NCBI GenBank assembly: GCA_022843485.1 | Contig: JALHNM010000009.1 | Span: 1 to 64,000, forward strand | Direction: 5' to 3' | Source of the DNA: Fimbriimonadaceae bacterium | Lineage (GTDB): Bacteria > Armatimonadota > Fimbriimonadia > Fimbriimonadales > Fimbriimonadaceae | Length of the DNA: 64,000 nucleotides | Part shown: one piece after another, positions 1-9,718 of the stretch | Numbering within the stretch: the stretch's first letter is position 1 | Layout: the number at the start of each line of letters is the position of its first letter | Notes under the pieces: model-generated | Databases searched by the model: none | Told to the model about the DNA's origin: nothing | Seen by the model: only the letters and a program-made list of their open reading frames with translations | Made by a program: the position numbers and the translations under genes

Positions 1-109
1 GTCCGTCCTCGCCATCCTAGCCTTGATTCTCGGCTCCTCTTCCGCTTTTTCCCAGCCGTCCCCCACTGGGAGCCTCCAGCATCCGAGCACTCGACTGATC
101 GGACACTGA
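1..109 (+). other. Possible 3' remnant: signal-peptide-like reading frame ending at 109
   Basis: An open frame enters from the left edge and stops at TGA 107-109. It reads SVLAILALILGSSSAFSQ followed by a short tail, which looks like a secretion signal followed almost at once by a stop. The DNA at 3-27 resembles the signal-peptide region of the large secreted protein near 884-910, including a shared CGTCCTCGCC followed by a similar CTCGCC/CTAGCC block. This could be a decayed paralogue, or simple convergence of signal-peptide codons. The start lies outside the window. Confidence 0.25.
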
Positions 110-248
110 ACGGACACTGCACGGACACCAAGTGGAATATTGGAAGGGAAGAGGCCGAGCATGGGGGATCAAGGCGAGCGCCGCCGTTCCGTACACCGGG
201 GGGATCGGGGTGAGCGGCTGGCTTTTCTGGGGCGACCTGACTGCGTGG

Positions 249-266
249 CGTCACTGTCCAGTGACG
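249..266. repeat. Inverted repeat CGTCACTG-TC-CAGTGACG
   Basis: Two perfect 8-base arms are separated by 2 bases. It lies in the non-coding region about 600 bases before the giant secreted protein. It could be a repressor or activator operator, or a small RNA hairpin. No regulator can be assigned. Confidence 0.5.
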
Positions 267-350
267 ACAAACTCCCGCCATCTACCCGCAACCCCGTCCC
301 GAGGGTTGGCCGTGCCACGGTCGCACCGATCACGAAGCGAGCCGCGAACC

Positions 351-366
351 CCCGTATCGATACGGG
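351..366. repeat. Perfect 16-base palindrome CCCGTATCGATACGGG
   Basis: A gap-free palindrome with dyad symmetry at TCGA, in the non-coding region before the giant secreted protein. This form is typical of a dimeric regulator site, but the partner protein is unknown. Confidence 0.5.
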
Positions 367-860
367 CAACCCCGCCCGCGGTGCCTAACTGAGCCGGACT
401 TTTTCGTTATCTTGCACGCTCAGGAGCTTAAGTTGAACGCTCCGGACGGTGGGGCGGTCGCATAATCCCCCTCGGTTCGGCCCGGGTCTGGCGGTGCCGG
501 GCTGGACTGGGGAGGTTGACCGTGGCCCCCGCCCGTCGATCACGCCCCAGGCAACACCCCCGTGACGGCCCAATGATGACGACACTTCGCACCCGTCCCC
601 TCGCGGTCCTGTCGGCGACCCTCATTGCCCCGGTTGACCTCTCCAGGGCAGGCGAGGGCCGGTGGGACGGGCCGAACGTCGGCTCGGACGGCGTTGACGA
701 CCCCGAGAAGTGGGTGGTCGTGTACCAGGGCACCTACGTCACCGTTCCCGCCCTCGATGTCGGGCTCGAACCTGGCATACAGCCCTTGCCTTCGATTCAC
801 CTCGTTGATCTAGCCGTTCTGTCGCCCCACGTCCCCACGATTGCCACTCTCTGATCGAAA

Positions 861-3800
861 ATGAAACCCCTTCTCTCTAGGATCGTCCTCGCCGTCCTCG
901 CCCTGATCGCGTTCGCGTTCGCTTCCAAATCCTATGTTGCTGCTGCGTCCGGCCATCGCGCGTTCCCGTATGTGTACTACGGCTTTAGCGTCCGCCAAAA
1001 CGCGTTCGTCCAACTGACCGGCCAAGTCAACGGGACCCAGTACCAGATCGTCGATCTTGAGACCAAGGCGGTGCTCGTCTCAGGGGTCGTAGACCTGGGA
1101 CAACTCCGGGTGTTCACGTTCACCCAGGGCCCGCTCAGAAACGGTCGCCGCTTCAAACTGGAGGCGAGCGAGCCTGTATCGGCCGTCCTGCAGTATTCGG
1201 GGGATACACGAGGGGGGAGCTTCTTCTATCCCGTAAAGGCCAGCCCGTCCCGCGTCGGTCGCGACTTCCTCCTCACGATCCCGATCCTCTCGAGCCTGAA
1301 CGAGTTCGTCGTCTTCGCCCACGAGGACGCTACGTTCGAGATAAGACGGGTCAGCGACGGTGCGCTCGTGACTCGGCAGACCCTCCGCGCAGGGCAAAGG
1401 TGGTTGACGACGGGCTCGCCGCTGAGCCAAGGGGTCCCTTACTCAGTGTCAAGCACGGGCGACGTTGCGATTCAGAGTAACGGTGCGAACGGGAACGCGA
1501 ACGTCCCGAGTTCGAACGGTCGTGACATGGGGAAGCAATTCCTCTTCGCCACGTACAACGAAGGCGGAGGCGGCGCAGCCGTCTTCGCGTACGAGGACGC
1601 CGTCGTCACCTTAACGAACATCGACACCGGGCAAGTCGTGGAGCCGGGGGCGTCCGTGAGACCTGGGGTCCCGAGGTTCTTTGGGAACCTGGATCGAAAC
1701 CGGTTCGTGCTCCGGGCGACAGGGAACGTCGCGGTTTGGGCCGGAGACCTCCAAGGGGGCGTGACGATCGACGACATGGGCGACGACATCACGCTTAACC
1801 AGGGTCAGGGCGGTCGCATTTTCTACCTTCGTAGCCAGACGTTCCCGACCCACGTGTTCGTGGGGACCGATCGTACGTCGATCGAGATCAAGTTCTACGA
1901 TACGAACGGTAACGTCGTCTCGACAGAAAACTATACGAAGGACAAAGACGAGTTCATCACCATTCGGGAGAGGCAGTCCTTCCGCTTAGAAGCCGACCGG
2001 CCGGTGCTCATCCAAACGATGGGCGGCAATCACTTTGCTGCGACCGATAACTGGGCTAAGGCGTTGCTCCAGCCCTATCCCTTCGACAACGAGCCCCCGG
2101 TCACCCTGATCACAGCTGGTCCGCTAGAAGGAGAGAACGTCGTTCCTCCGACGGCCTTCACGTGGTCCGGCACGGACGACAACACACCCACGAACCAGCT
2201 CCAGTACAGCTGGCGGCTGAACGAGGACGATTGGAGCGCATGGAGCGGCGATACGTCGACGACTCTTGCCACGCTCGCCGAAGGCGAGTACACGTTCCAA
2301 GTGCGCGCCCGCGACCTCGACCTTAACGTCGATCCGACCCCAGCGAGCCGGATGTTCCTGTACAGGGTTCCCAAGGTGACGGGCTTGACGCTAACGCCGG
2401 ACGTGGTCAAGGGGGGTCACACATCGATCGGAAAGCTTTCCTTGAACGCACCTGCTCCGGCGGGGGTGAAAGTCTTGTTGCGGTCTTCGGATCCTGCCGC
2501 TGAAGTCCCGCAGTCGCTCGACGTCCCGAAGGGAGCCGCTTCTGTGGAGTTCGACGTGACGACGCGAAGAGTCGGTCAAGACACGACGGCACGGATCACC
2601 GCGACCCTCAACCAGTCGGAGGTGACCGCAGACCTTAAGATCGAGGCGTACAAACTCGTGTCAGCGCGGGTCGAACCCAACCGGTTAAAGGGGAGTAAGA
2701 CCGCGGTGTTCACGGTCACGACGGACGCCCCGGCACCGACTGGGGGCTTGACCCTCACATTGTCGTCCTCCGACCCCGCGGTCGCCGAGGTTCCGAACAC
2801 CGTAACTGTGCTCGAAGGGCAATCGTCCGCGGCGGTAGACGTGACGACCAGGCGTCAGGTCGCGGATCGTACGGTTCGCGTCAGCGCAAGTCTCGACGCC
2901 AGCGAGGTCGGCGCCGACCTGACCGTCGAAGCCTACAAGGTTTTCGGCGCGAGCGTTTCCCCAGACCGTGTCAAAGGTGGGAAGCCGGCCGAGTTGACTG
3001 TGACCCTCGACGCCCCTGCTCCGACCGGAGGGGTCGAGGTCACCCTCGAGTCTTCCGACCCGGCGGCCGCAAGAGTGCCGGGTCAAGTGACGGTCATCGA
3101 GGGCCAGACGACAGCAAAGGCCGATGTGACTACGTTCAGCGTCACGACCGAGAAGCCCATTCTCTTATCGGCTAAGCTCGGGTCATCGACTGCGGAAGCC
3201 CGGATCGTCGTAGAGCCGTACAAGATGGCGTCGGTGGTCCTCGTCCCTCCCACGGTGAAGGGCGGCGCGCAAGTCTCCCAGCTGACGGCGACCGTCGATG
3301 CGCCAGCACCCTCGGGCGGACTCTTGATCGAGTTACGATCCTCGGACGAGAGCGGTGCCACTCTCCCCGCCACGGTGAGGATCGCGGAGGGTGAGTCCTC
3401 GGCACAGGTAGAGGTTAAGACGAAGCTCGTGGACGCGACCAAGTCCGTGGTGCTTACCGCCACCCTTGGCGAGTCGTCGAAGACAGGAACTTTGATCGTT
3501 CAGCCACCCGTCCTGACCGCGCTCACCTTAACGCCGGACCGTGTCCGGGGCGGGTTGGAGAACTCTACCGGGGAGGTCAAGATCGATATGGTCGCCCCCA
3601 TCGGAGGCGTGAACGTCCGGCTGAGGAGTTCGGCTCAAGAGGCCTCCGTCCCGAGCTCGGTCACGATTCCAGAAGGGAGGGATTCCGCTACCTTCACCGT
3701 CACCACCGAGGAGGTCTTCCGGACCACGCCCGCCGTGATCCTGGCGGAGTGTGCAGAGACCGCCCGAAACGCAACGCTGACCATCGTGATCCAGGGTGAA

Positions 3801-6800
3801 CAGCCGGACTTGATCGTCGAACAAATCGAAGCACCTTCCGACGTCTTTTTCGGCGAGAGGCTCATCGTCCGGGCCCTGATCAAGAACGCCGGGGCAGGCG
3901 CCACGAACGCCAGCGGATGGCGTGACAGAGTCGCGCTCGTCCGTGGCCAGGAACGGGCCGCACAAGTCGAGGTCGTCAACCCAGAGTTCCTTGAACCTGG
4001 ACAGCGCTATTGGGCGACCTTCTCGTTCGTTGTCCCCCGAGGGACCGTCGGGACCTGGGAGGTCCTCGCCACGGCCGACGTCGATCAAAGGGTCGAAGAG
4101 ACGGACGAGACGAACAACTCCTTGTCCAAGCCGATCCAAGTCCTCAAGCCGCCGCTCCCCGACTTGGCGGTTTCCAATGTCCGAGGCCCTGGGATCGCGA
4201 TCGCGGGCGAGCCGTTGCCGGGCCCGGTCGAGTGGACGGTCCAGAACATCGGCGACTCCCGCACCCCGCCCGGACAGCTACCCTACGTGGACGCCGTGTA
4301 CCTTCGGAACGAGACCACCAACGCGGTGCGCTTGATCGGCGAGGTCACCCGGTCGCAGGTGGTCGACCCGGGCGGGTTGTACAACCAAGCTGCCGCGGGG
4401 CTCGTCGTGCCCCGCGACCTCGCGCCTGGCCTGTACCGGATCGTCGTCGTCTCGGACCCCCAGCAGCGCGTCTACGAGTTCGGGACGAGGGAGAACAACG
4501 TCGGTGCCGCCAGCCGGACCATCGACATCGATGGGAGCGTCGCCGACCTTGAAGCCGCCCTCATCGGCGTCCCGCCTGGGGGCAGATCGGGCGAGACGGT
4601 CCTCGTCCGCTTCAAGGTGACCAACAAGGGCCCAGACACCGCCCGCGGGCCGTGGACCGACGCGGTCTACCTCTCTACGAAACCGACCTTCGACGAGGCG
4701 GCCGTCGTCGTCGGCCTCTTCGGCCGCTCGCAAGACCTGGAAAGGGACGACTTCTACACTCTCGACGCCCCGATCAAGCTTCCAGAGTGCACCGAGGGGC
4801 GCCACTATGTCTTCGTCAGGGCGGACGTAGGGTCGAGCGTGGCCCAGGGTGGGCGCACGGGGAACGACCTCGCCGGGCCCGAACCGATCCTGATGAACCT
4901 GCGCTCCCCCGACCTCGCCGTGGGCGAGGCGCAGGCGCCGGGGTCAGGGGCGGCGGGCGACCCCGTCCGCGTCAGCTGGCGAGTGACCAACACGGGCCGC
5001 GCCGCTACCGGCGGTTCCGGCTGGGTCGATCGCGTGTGGCTCAGTCGCGAGCCGGTCCTTGGTCTGGACGCTGTGGCAGTCGGGACGTTCGCGCGCTCGG
5101 GCGGTCTCGACCCGGGCGAGTCCTACCGGCGCGACGAGGAGGTCCGCATCCCTCCGGACGCCGCCGGACGCTACTACCTCGTGATTCAAACGGACGCCGG
5201 GCGGTCCGTCGAGGAGTGCGGGGCCCTCCTGAACAACCAGGCCGCGACCGGCCCGATCCTGGTCGCCAACGCCGCCGCCAACCTCGTGCCGACGCTCCTC
5301 TCAGCCCCGTCGACCCTCCAAGTCGGTGGCCCTATCTCCGTCGAGTGGCGGGTGACCAACGTGGGCTCGACTGCGACCCCCAGCTCGGCCTGGTGGGACG
5401 TGGTCTACCTCTCGCCGGACGGCACCCTCGCTCGGGCCGTCCCCGTGTCCAGCTTCCAGCGTCTCGGCCGGCTCGCCCCCGGCGAGGCCTACACCGCGCG
5501 GGCGGTCGGCGTGGTACCCAACTTGCCCCCGGGAACGTACTCGATCCTCGTACGGACCGATGCCTATGGCCAGGTCTTCGAAGGTGCCCTTGAGGGGGAC
5601 AACGTCGTCTCGGCCCAGGCCACCGTCGCCATCGCGAAAGTCAACCTTCGGCCCACGACCGTCACCGCACCGGCCGAAGCCTCGAGCGGCCAGGCGATGA
5701 GAGTGACATGGACCGTAGTCAACGATGGCTCCGACGCCACGTTCCAAACGAGCTGGACGGATCGCGTCGTCCTCTCCCGTGACCAGGTCCTCGACAGCAA
5801 CGACCGAGTCGTCGGTGCCCAGGTTCGAAACGGCGCTCTTGCCGCGGGCGAGGTCTACACGGCCGACCTCGAGGTCGATATCCCGGCCGGCCTGTCCGGC
5901 ACTTGGTACGTGTCCTCGGTCGTGGACTGGTCCAACGGTGTGCCCGAGACCGACGAGTTCGATAACGTCGGGCCCTTCACCCGGGTCCAGATCTCGCTCC
6001 CGCCGCCCGTGGATCTCGCCGTCGAAGGCGTCTCCGCCCCGCTCACCGGCGAGGTCGGTGAACGGGCCGACGTCTCGTACACCGTCCGCAACCAAGGGCA
6101 GACCGAAGCGAACGGCCGTTGGGTCGACCTGGTCTACCTGAGCCAAGACGAAACGTGGGACCCCGAGGACGTCCTGGTCGCGCGCTACGAACGGTCGGCA
6201 CGGGTCCGGCCGGGAGAGGCGTACGTCCAATCGGTCGTCGATCGGTTGCCGTCCGTCGTCCCGGGTCGCTATTGGGTCATCGCTCGGACGAACGTCGGCC
6301 GAACCCTGCGCGAGTCCGACTTCACGAACAACGCGGGCACGTCGGGCCGGACGACGCAGATCGACGTCCCCTTGCTCCCCATAGGCGAGTCGAGGAGCTT
6401 CACCCAGGAGCCCGGGATCGACCGGTTCTTCCGGACTCCCGCGCCCAGCGACCTCACCCTCAGGCTCGAGACCCGGAGCGAGGACGTCCTCTCGAACACC
6501 GACGCCCGGGCCCGGGCGGACGCGGCGGTGAGCCGCTCTGCGTTCGACGTCCGAAGCGAGCGGTTGTACGACCAGGAGAACAGCGCCACCGTCCCTGAGA
6601 CGAGGGCCGCCACCTACTTCAGCCTGTTCGGCCTCGAAGCGCTCGCCCCGGCCGAGGTTCGGGTGCGCGCCGTCGACGTGCCCTTCTCGGCCGAGTCGTT
6701 CGAACCCCGTCTCATAGGGAACCAGGGGCGGGTCACCCTCACAGTCCAGGGCGGGCGGCTCCGCAGCGCGACGGGGGCGTTCCTGATCGGCCAGGGCCGG

Positions 6801-8960
6801 GAGATCGCGGCCCGGAAGCTGACGGTCGTGAACAGCGCTGTTGCCCGGGTGCAGTTCGACCTCGTCGATGTGCCTCTCGGCGAATACGCCTTGGAACTGC
6901 GACGCCCCGGCGAGGCCGTTCGCGCACCCGCGCCGGTCGTCGTCGAGCCTGCCCGTCCCGCCCGAATGGACGTGGTCGTGGTCGGGAACACGAAGCCGAG
7001 GCTGGGCACGACCCTCACGGCCGTGGCCACGATCACGAACACCGGGAACGTCGACGCCGAGGTCGTCCACGTGCAAGGCCTGTTCTTCGACGACGTCAAG
7101 CTCGGCTGGGACCGCCCGGCCGACTCGCTCCCGCCACGGTCGCTCGAACCGGGCGCGAACTGGCTCTTCGACGACCCAACCGCGAGGTTCGAAGGCCAGT
7201 CGACCAACGCCCAGTTCGTCGTCCGCGACTGGGAACCAGGCGGGACGAGGGTCTGCCAACTCAACGTGACCGGGTTCGAGCGGGGCAAGGTCTCGGCGTT
7301 TGTGCTCGCGAACCCGCAGACCGAGGCCCAGTTCGAGTCCAGGCTCCGGGCCGAGGCGTTAGCTTGGCGCGAGGGTCTCTTGAGCCTGCCCGACCCGCCC
7401 CCGGTGGACCTGCGCGATCTCCTCGCCGACCCCGAGGCCTGGTGGGCCTCATGGAGGGCGTACTACGTCGAGAACGGCTACCTGGACCGCGTCACGCCCA
7501 ACCCGCCGATGTCCGGCGGCGGCGACTCTTGTCCTTACGGCGACAGGCCCGACCCCGCCTGTATCCAGGAGGCGAACCGTCGGTTCGTGCAGTGCCGCAT
7601 CGAACAGAGGCCTGCCGAGGAGTGCCGCAAGCAGCTGTGGTGGGATCAGATGAAGTGTAAGGACGTCTGCTGCAAGCCGGAGGAGCAGTGTCGCGACGAG
7701 GGTCGGGGCTGGTCTCGGGTGCGCCAGGGGCGCGATCGGGGCCTCTCCGGCGAAGAGTGGGGTGGCGGCGGCGGCTCGTGCGGTGGGTCTGGTGCTGGCG
7801 GCGGGGGGGCGTGCATCGACCCGCTCGTCCCGGTCGACCCGAACCAGAAGTCCGGCCCGGCCGGGGTCTTCGGACCGCAGTTCGTGGGTCCGGTCTACCG
7901 CATCCCCTACGAAGTCCAGTTCGAGAACCTGCCGCAAGCCCAGGGGGCGGTGGCGCGGATCGTGGTTGAAGACCCGCTCGACCCGCTGATCGACGAACGG
8001 ACGCTCCGGCTCGGGACAATGCGCATCGCCGACACCGTCATCGAAGTCCCGCCTAACTCGTCGCGGTTCGTGGGTCGGAAACGACTCTTGTCTGACCCTG
8101 GCCTGTTCGTCGAAGTGGACGCACGGATCGACCTGCGAACGCGCACCGTCCGCTGGGTGTTCACGGCCATCGACGAACGGACGGGCGACTTGCCCACCGA
8201 GGCGACACGGGGTCTCCTCCAGCCGGAGGACGGGACTGGGCGCGGCCAGGGGAGCGTGAGCCTCCAGGTCGGCAAGAAGAAGGGCGGCACGGGGACGATC
8301 GTCGAGAACGAGGCCACCATCGCGTTCGACCGGGAGGCGGCGATCCAGACCAACCGCTGGAGCAACACGTCCGACGACGTGGCACCCACCTCCCGGGTCT
8401 CCCCCATCACGGGGGCGACCGGGGCCCAGTTCCTCGTCCGCTGGACCGCCGAGGATGACCTTGGAGGGAGCGGCGTCGAGTCGTTCGACGTCTACGTGAG
8501 CGTGAACGGGGGCCGGTTCGTGCCTTGGCTCGAACGCACGGCCGCGGGTCAGGCGGTCTACGACGGGTCGCAGGGCTTCACCTACGCGTTCTACAGCCGG
8601 GCTCGCGACCTGGTCGGGAACCTGGAGCGAGCAAAGACCGCCGCTGAGGCCAGTCTTGACACGTCCCAGTTCGGCCCGACCGGGGCCCTCGCACCCGGGG
8701 TGCGGAGCTTGACTCCGGGGTCGGTCCAGGCGGGCTCGCCGAGCATCAAGGTGACGGTCCGGGGCCGGAACTTCCAAGGCGACGTGATCGCGCTGTGGAA
8801 CGGGCAGGAGCGCCCGGTGACGTGGGTGAGCGCGACCGAGGTCGTGGTCGACGTGAGCTCGACTTTGCTCGAGCAGCCGGGCGAGGCCTCCCTGGTCTTC
8901 GTGAACCCGGGACCGAAGGGAGGTCGGTCGCGGGCGGTCACGTTCCGGATACTGCCCTAA
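861..8960 (+). CDS. Giant secreted cell-surface protein with Ig-like, CARDB and IPT-like repeats (2699 aa)
   Basis: The signal peptide is about residues 1-30 (MKPLLSRIVLAVLALIAFAF...). Residues of roughly 35-410 resemble the beta-rich N-terminal part of IgGFc-binding-type surface proteins. About 420-500 is a fibronectin/Ig-like module. About 505-975 holds five tandem ~90-residue modules, each opening with a (L/V)xPxxVKGG-like stretch. About 980-1838 holds seven CARDB modules opening with PDLAV/VDLAV and containing TNN or ENN turns. A Cys-rich island at about 2220-2280 is followed by a Gly-rich linker. A DUF11-like conserved block, an Ig-like module and a C-terminal IPT/TIG-like module follow. 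No LPXTG, PEP-CTERM or type IX tail is obvious, so the anchoring mode is unknown. A structural or adhesive role is inferred from domain types only. No Shine-Dalgarno site is evident before ATG 861. Confidence 0.85.
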   Translation: MKPLLSRIVLAVLALIAFAFASKSYVAAASGHRAFPYVYYGFSVRQNAFVQLTGQVNGTQYQIVDLETKAVLVSGVVDLGQLRVFTFTQGPLRNGRRFKLEASEPVSAVLQYSGDTRGGSFFYPVKASPSRVGRDFLLTIPILSSLNEFVVFAHEDATFEIRRVSDGALVTRQTLRAGQRWLTTGSPLSQGVPYSVSSTGDVAIQSNGANGNANVPSSNGRDMGKQFLFATYNEGGGGAAVFAYEDAVVTLTNIDTGQVVEPGASVRPGVPRFFGNLDRNRFVLRATGNVAVWAGDLQGGVTIDDMGDDITLNQGQGGRIFYLRSQTFPTHVFVGTDRTSIEIKFYDTNGNVVSTENYTKDKDEFITIRERQSFRLEADRPVLIQTMGGNHFAATDNWAKALLQPYPFDNEPPVTLITAGPLEGENVVPPTAFTWSGTDDNTPTNQLQYSWRLNEDDWSAWSGDTSTTLATLAEGEYTFQVRARDLDLNVDPTPASRMFLYRVPKVTGLTLTPDVVKGGHTSIGKLSLNAPAPAGVKVLLRSSDPAAEVPQSLDVPKGAASVEFDVTTRRVGQDTTARITATLNQSEVTADLKIEAYKLVSARVEPNRLKGSKTAVFTVTTDAPAPTGGLTLTLSSSDPAVAEVPNTVTVLEGQSSAAVDVTTRRQVADRTVRVSASLDASEVGADLTVEAYKVFGASVSPDRVKGGKPAELTVTLDAPAPTGGVEVTLESSDPAAARVPGQVTVIEGQTTAKADVTTFSVTTEKPILLSAKLGSSTAEARIVVEPYKMASVVLVPPTVKGGAQVSQLTATVDAPAPSGGLLIELRSSDESGATLPATVRIAEGESSAQVEVKTKLVDATKSVVLTATLGESSKTGTLIVQPPVLTALTLTPDRVRGGLENSTGEVKIDMVAPIGGVNVRLRSSAQEASVPSSVTIPEGRDSATFTVTTEEVFRTTPAVILAECAETARNATLTIVIQGEQPDLIVEQIEAPSDVFFGERLIVRALIKNAGAGATNASGWRDRVALVRGQERAAQVEVVNPEFLEPGQRYWATFSFVVPRGTVGTWEVLATADVDQRVEETDETNNSLSKPIQVLKPPLPDLAVSNVRGPGIAIAGEPLPGPVEWTVQNIGDSRTPPGQLPYVDAVYLRNETTNAVRLIGEVTRSQVVDPGGLYNQAAAGLVVPRDLAPGLYRIVVVSDPQQRVYEFGTRENNVGAASRTIDIDGSVADLEAALIGVPPGGRSGETVLVRFKVTNKGPDTARGPWTDAVYLSTKPTFDEAAVVVGLFGRSQDLERDDFYTLDAPIKLPECTEGRHYVFVRADVGSSVAQGGRTGNDLAGPEPILMNLRSPDLAVGEAQAPGSGAAGDPVRVSWRVTNTGRAATGGSGWVDRVWLSREPVLGLDAVAVGTFARSGGLDPGESYRRDEEVRIPPDAAGRYYLVIQTDAGRSVEECGALLNNQAATGPILVANAAANLVPTLLSAPSTLQVGGPISVEWRVTNVGSTATPSSAWWDVVYLSPDGTLARAVPVSSFQRLGRLAPGEAYTARAVGVVPNLPPGTYSILVRTDAYGQVFEGALEGDNVVSAQATVAIAKVNLRPTTVTAPAEASSGQAMRVTWTVVNDGSDATFQTSWTDRVVLSRDQVLDSNDRVVGAQVRNGALAAGEVYTADLEVDIPAGLSGTWYVSSVVDWSNGVPETDEFDNVGPFTRVQISLPPPVDLAVEGVSAPLTGEVGERADVSYTVRNQGQTEANGRWVDLVYLSQDETWDPEDVLVARYERSARVRPGEAYVQSVVDRLPSVVPGRYWVIARTNVGRTLRESDFTNNAGTSGRTTQIDVPLLPIGESRSFTQEPGIDRFFRTPAPSDLTLRLETRSEDVLSNTDARARADAAVSRSAFDVRSERLYDQENSATVPETRAATYFSLFGLEALAPAEVRVRAVDVPFSAESFEPRLIGNQGRVTLTVQGGRLRSATGAFLIGQGREIAARKLTVVNSAVARVQFDLVDVPLGEYALELRRPGEAVRAPAPVVVEPARPARMDVVVVGNTKPRLGTTLTAVATITNTGNVDAEVVHVQGLFFDDVKLGWDRPADSLPPRSLEPGANWLFDDPTARFEGQSTNAQFVVRDWEPGGTRVCQLNVTGFERGKVSAFVLANPQTEAQFESRLRAEALAWREGLLSLPDPPPVDLRDLLADPEAWWASWRAYYVENGYLDRVTPNPPMSGGGDSCPYGDRPDPACIQEANRRFVQCRIEQRPAEECRKQLWWDQMKCKDVCCKPEEQCRDEGRGWSRVRQGRDRGLSGEEWGGGGGSCGGSGAGGGGACIDPLVPVDPNQKSGPAGVFGPQFVGPVYRIPYEVQFENLPQAQGAVARIVVEDPLDPLIDERTLRLGTMRIADTVIEVPPNSSRFVGRKRLLSDPGLFVEVDARIDLRTRTVRWVFTAIDERTGDLPTEATRGLLQPEDGTGRGQGSVSLQVGKKKGGTGTIVENEATIAFDREAAIQTNRWSNTSDDVAPTSRVSPITGATGAQFLVRWTAEDDLGGSGVESFDVYVSVNGGRFVPWLERTAAGQAVYDGSQGFTYAFYSRARDLVGNLERAKTAAEASLDTSQFGPTGALAPGVRSLTPGSVQAGSPSIKVTVRGRNFQGDVIALWNGQERPVTWVSATEVVVDVSSTLLEQPGEASLVFVNPGPKGGRSRAVTFRILP

Positions 8961-9068
8961 ATCGTATCTCCTCCGTCACAGTTTCTGGCCCCTGGACGAA
9001 CAGATCCTCGGAGCGACTGTGCCCGGTGGGCTTGCCCATACGTGGCCTCGTCACTCCGAGGAACCGTC

Positions 9069-9665
9069 ATGACCCGTCGCACTCTACTTCCCGTCCTCGT
9101 CCTTGCTGGGGCCTCCGCCGCCCAGGCCAGCTTCACGGTCGCCACGTTCGCCGACCCGACCACCTCGGCCGCCGAGGTCATGTTCACCTTCGACATGGCC
9201 GCTAAGACGCTCTCGGGCTCCTGGACCGTCCCGGGCCTTAAGCTTGAGACCCCCGGCTTCGTCGGCGGTGGTGCCGTCGACGACACCCGGTTCGTCTTCG
9301 GGCCGGTGTCGCTCGTCGAGGTGCTGCCGGGGCAGCTCTACACTATGGGCGCGGGCAGCGTCCAGTTCTACACGACCGACCCGACCACGCCGTTCTTCAC
9401 GATGACCTTCAACGGGGGTGACTTCCTCAACCCGTTCGTCGCCGGGGCGAGCGAGCTCCGCGGCTTCATGGTCGACTTCTCGGGTCCGAACGTCCCCGGT
9501 GGCCTCAGCCAGGAGCAGTTCTCCTTCAGCTTCGCGAACATGCAGATGACCGGCAGCAAGGTGACCTACACCGCCTCGTTCACGTCGTCCGCGGTGCCGG
9601 AGCCCGGGACGATGCTCGCGCTCGGAGCCGGTCTCGCCTGGTTCGCCCGACGCCGCCGGGCCTGA
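9069..9665 (+). CDS. PEP-CTERM sorting-signal protein (198 aa)
   Basis: A secreted protein of unknown specific role. It has an N-terminal signal (MTRRTLLPVLVLAGASAAQA), a beta-rich middle, and a C-terminal sorting signal: VPEPGTM, a hydrophobic stretch LALGAGLAWF, then a basic tail RRRRA. In known systems this tail is handled by an exosortase, usually in exopolysaccharide producers, which fits the polysaccharide genes at 57-64 kb. I chose ATG 9069 over an upstream GTG at 9042 because GAGGAA lies a good distance before it and the signal peptide begins there. No exosortase gene is in the window. Confidence 0.88.
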   Translation: MTRRTLLPVLVLAGASAAQASFTVATFADPTTSAAEVMFTFDMAAKTLSGSWTVPGLKLETPGFVGGGAVDDTRFVFGPVSLVEVLPGQLYTMGAGSVQFYTTDPTTPFFTMTFNGGDFLNPFVAGASELRGFMVDFSGPNVPGGLSQEQFSFSFANMQMTGSKVTYTASFTSSAVPEPGTMLALGAGLAWFARRRRA

Positions 9666-9679
9666 CGCATTGGGATCTC

Positions 9680-9708
9680 GGGGGCTTGAGCGTCCGGCCC
9701 AAGCCCCC
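9680..9708. terminator. Bidirectional hairpin between PEP-CTERM gene and sod
   Basis: A perfect 9-base stem GGGGGCTTG/CAAGCCCCC with an 11-base loop lies between the convergent gene ends at 9665 and 9719. A short T-run (CTTT) at 9717-9720 follows on the plus strand. Confidence 0.7.
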
Positions 9709-9718
9709 GGGGGCAGCT

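Larger units (their letters stand above)
110..860. other. Long stretch without a convincing gene, upstream of the giant secreted protein
   Basis: Short overlapping frames occur on both strands but none has a recognisable domain. The best coding-like piece is the plus frame from ATG 573 to TGA 854 (93 residues). Its third codon positions are GC-rich around 640-760, but I do not recognise it and it may be a remnant. The stretch contains two palindromes (249-266 and 351-366), which suggests regulatory DNA. No TANNNT box sits directly before the ATG at 861. Confidence 0.4.

Noticed and set aside
516-854. 112-residue plus frame before the giant gene
   Set aside because: No family or convincing signal peptide; only part of it shows coding-like third positions. 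Kept only as a note in the 110-860 entry.
5301-7259. 652-residue open frame on the minus strand inside the giant secreted gene
   Set aside because: Antisense shadow of a GC-rich gene: no domain, low-complexity Arg/Gly/Asp content, and the plus frame has clear CARDB repeats.
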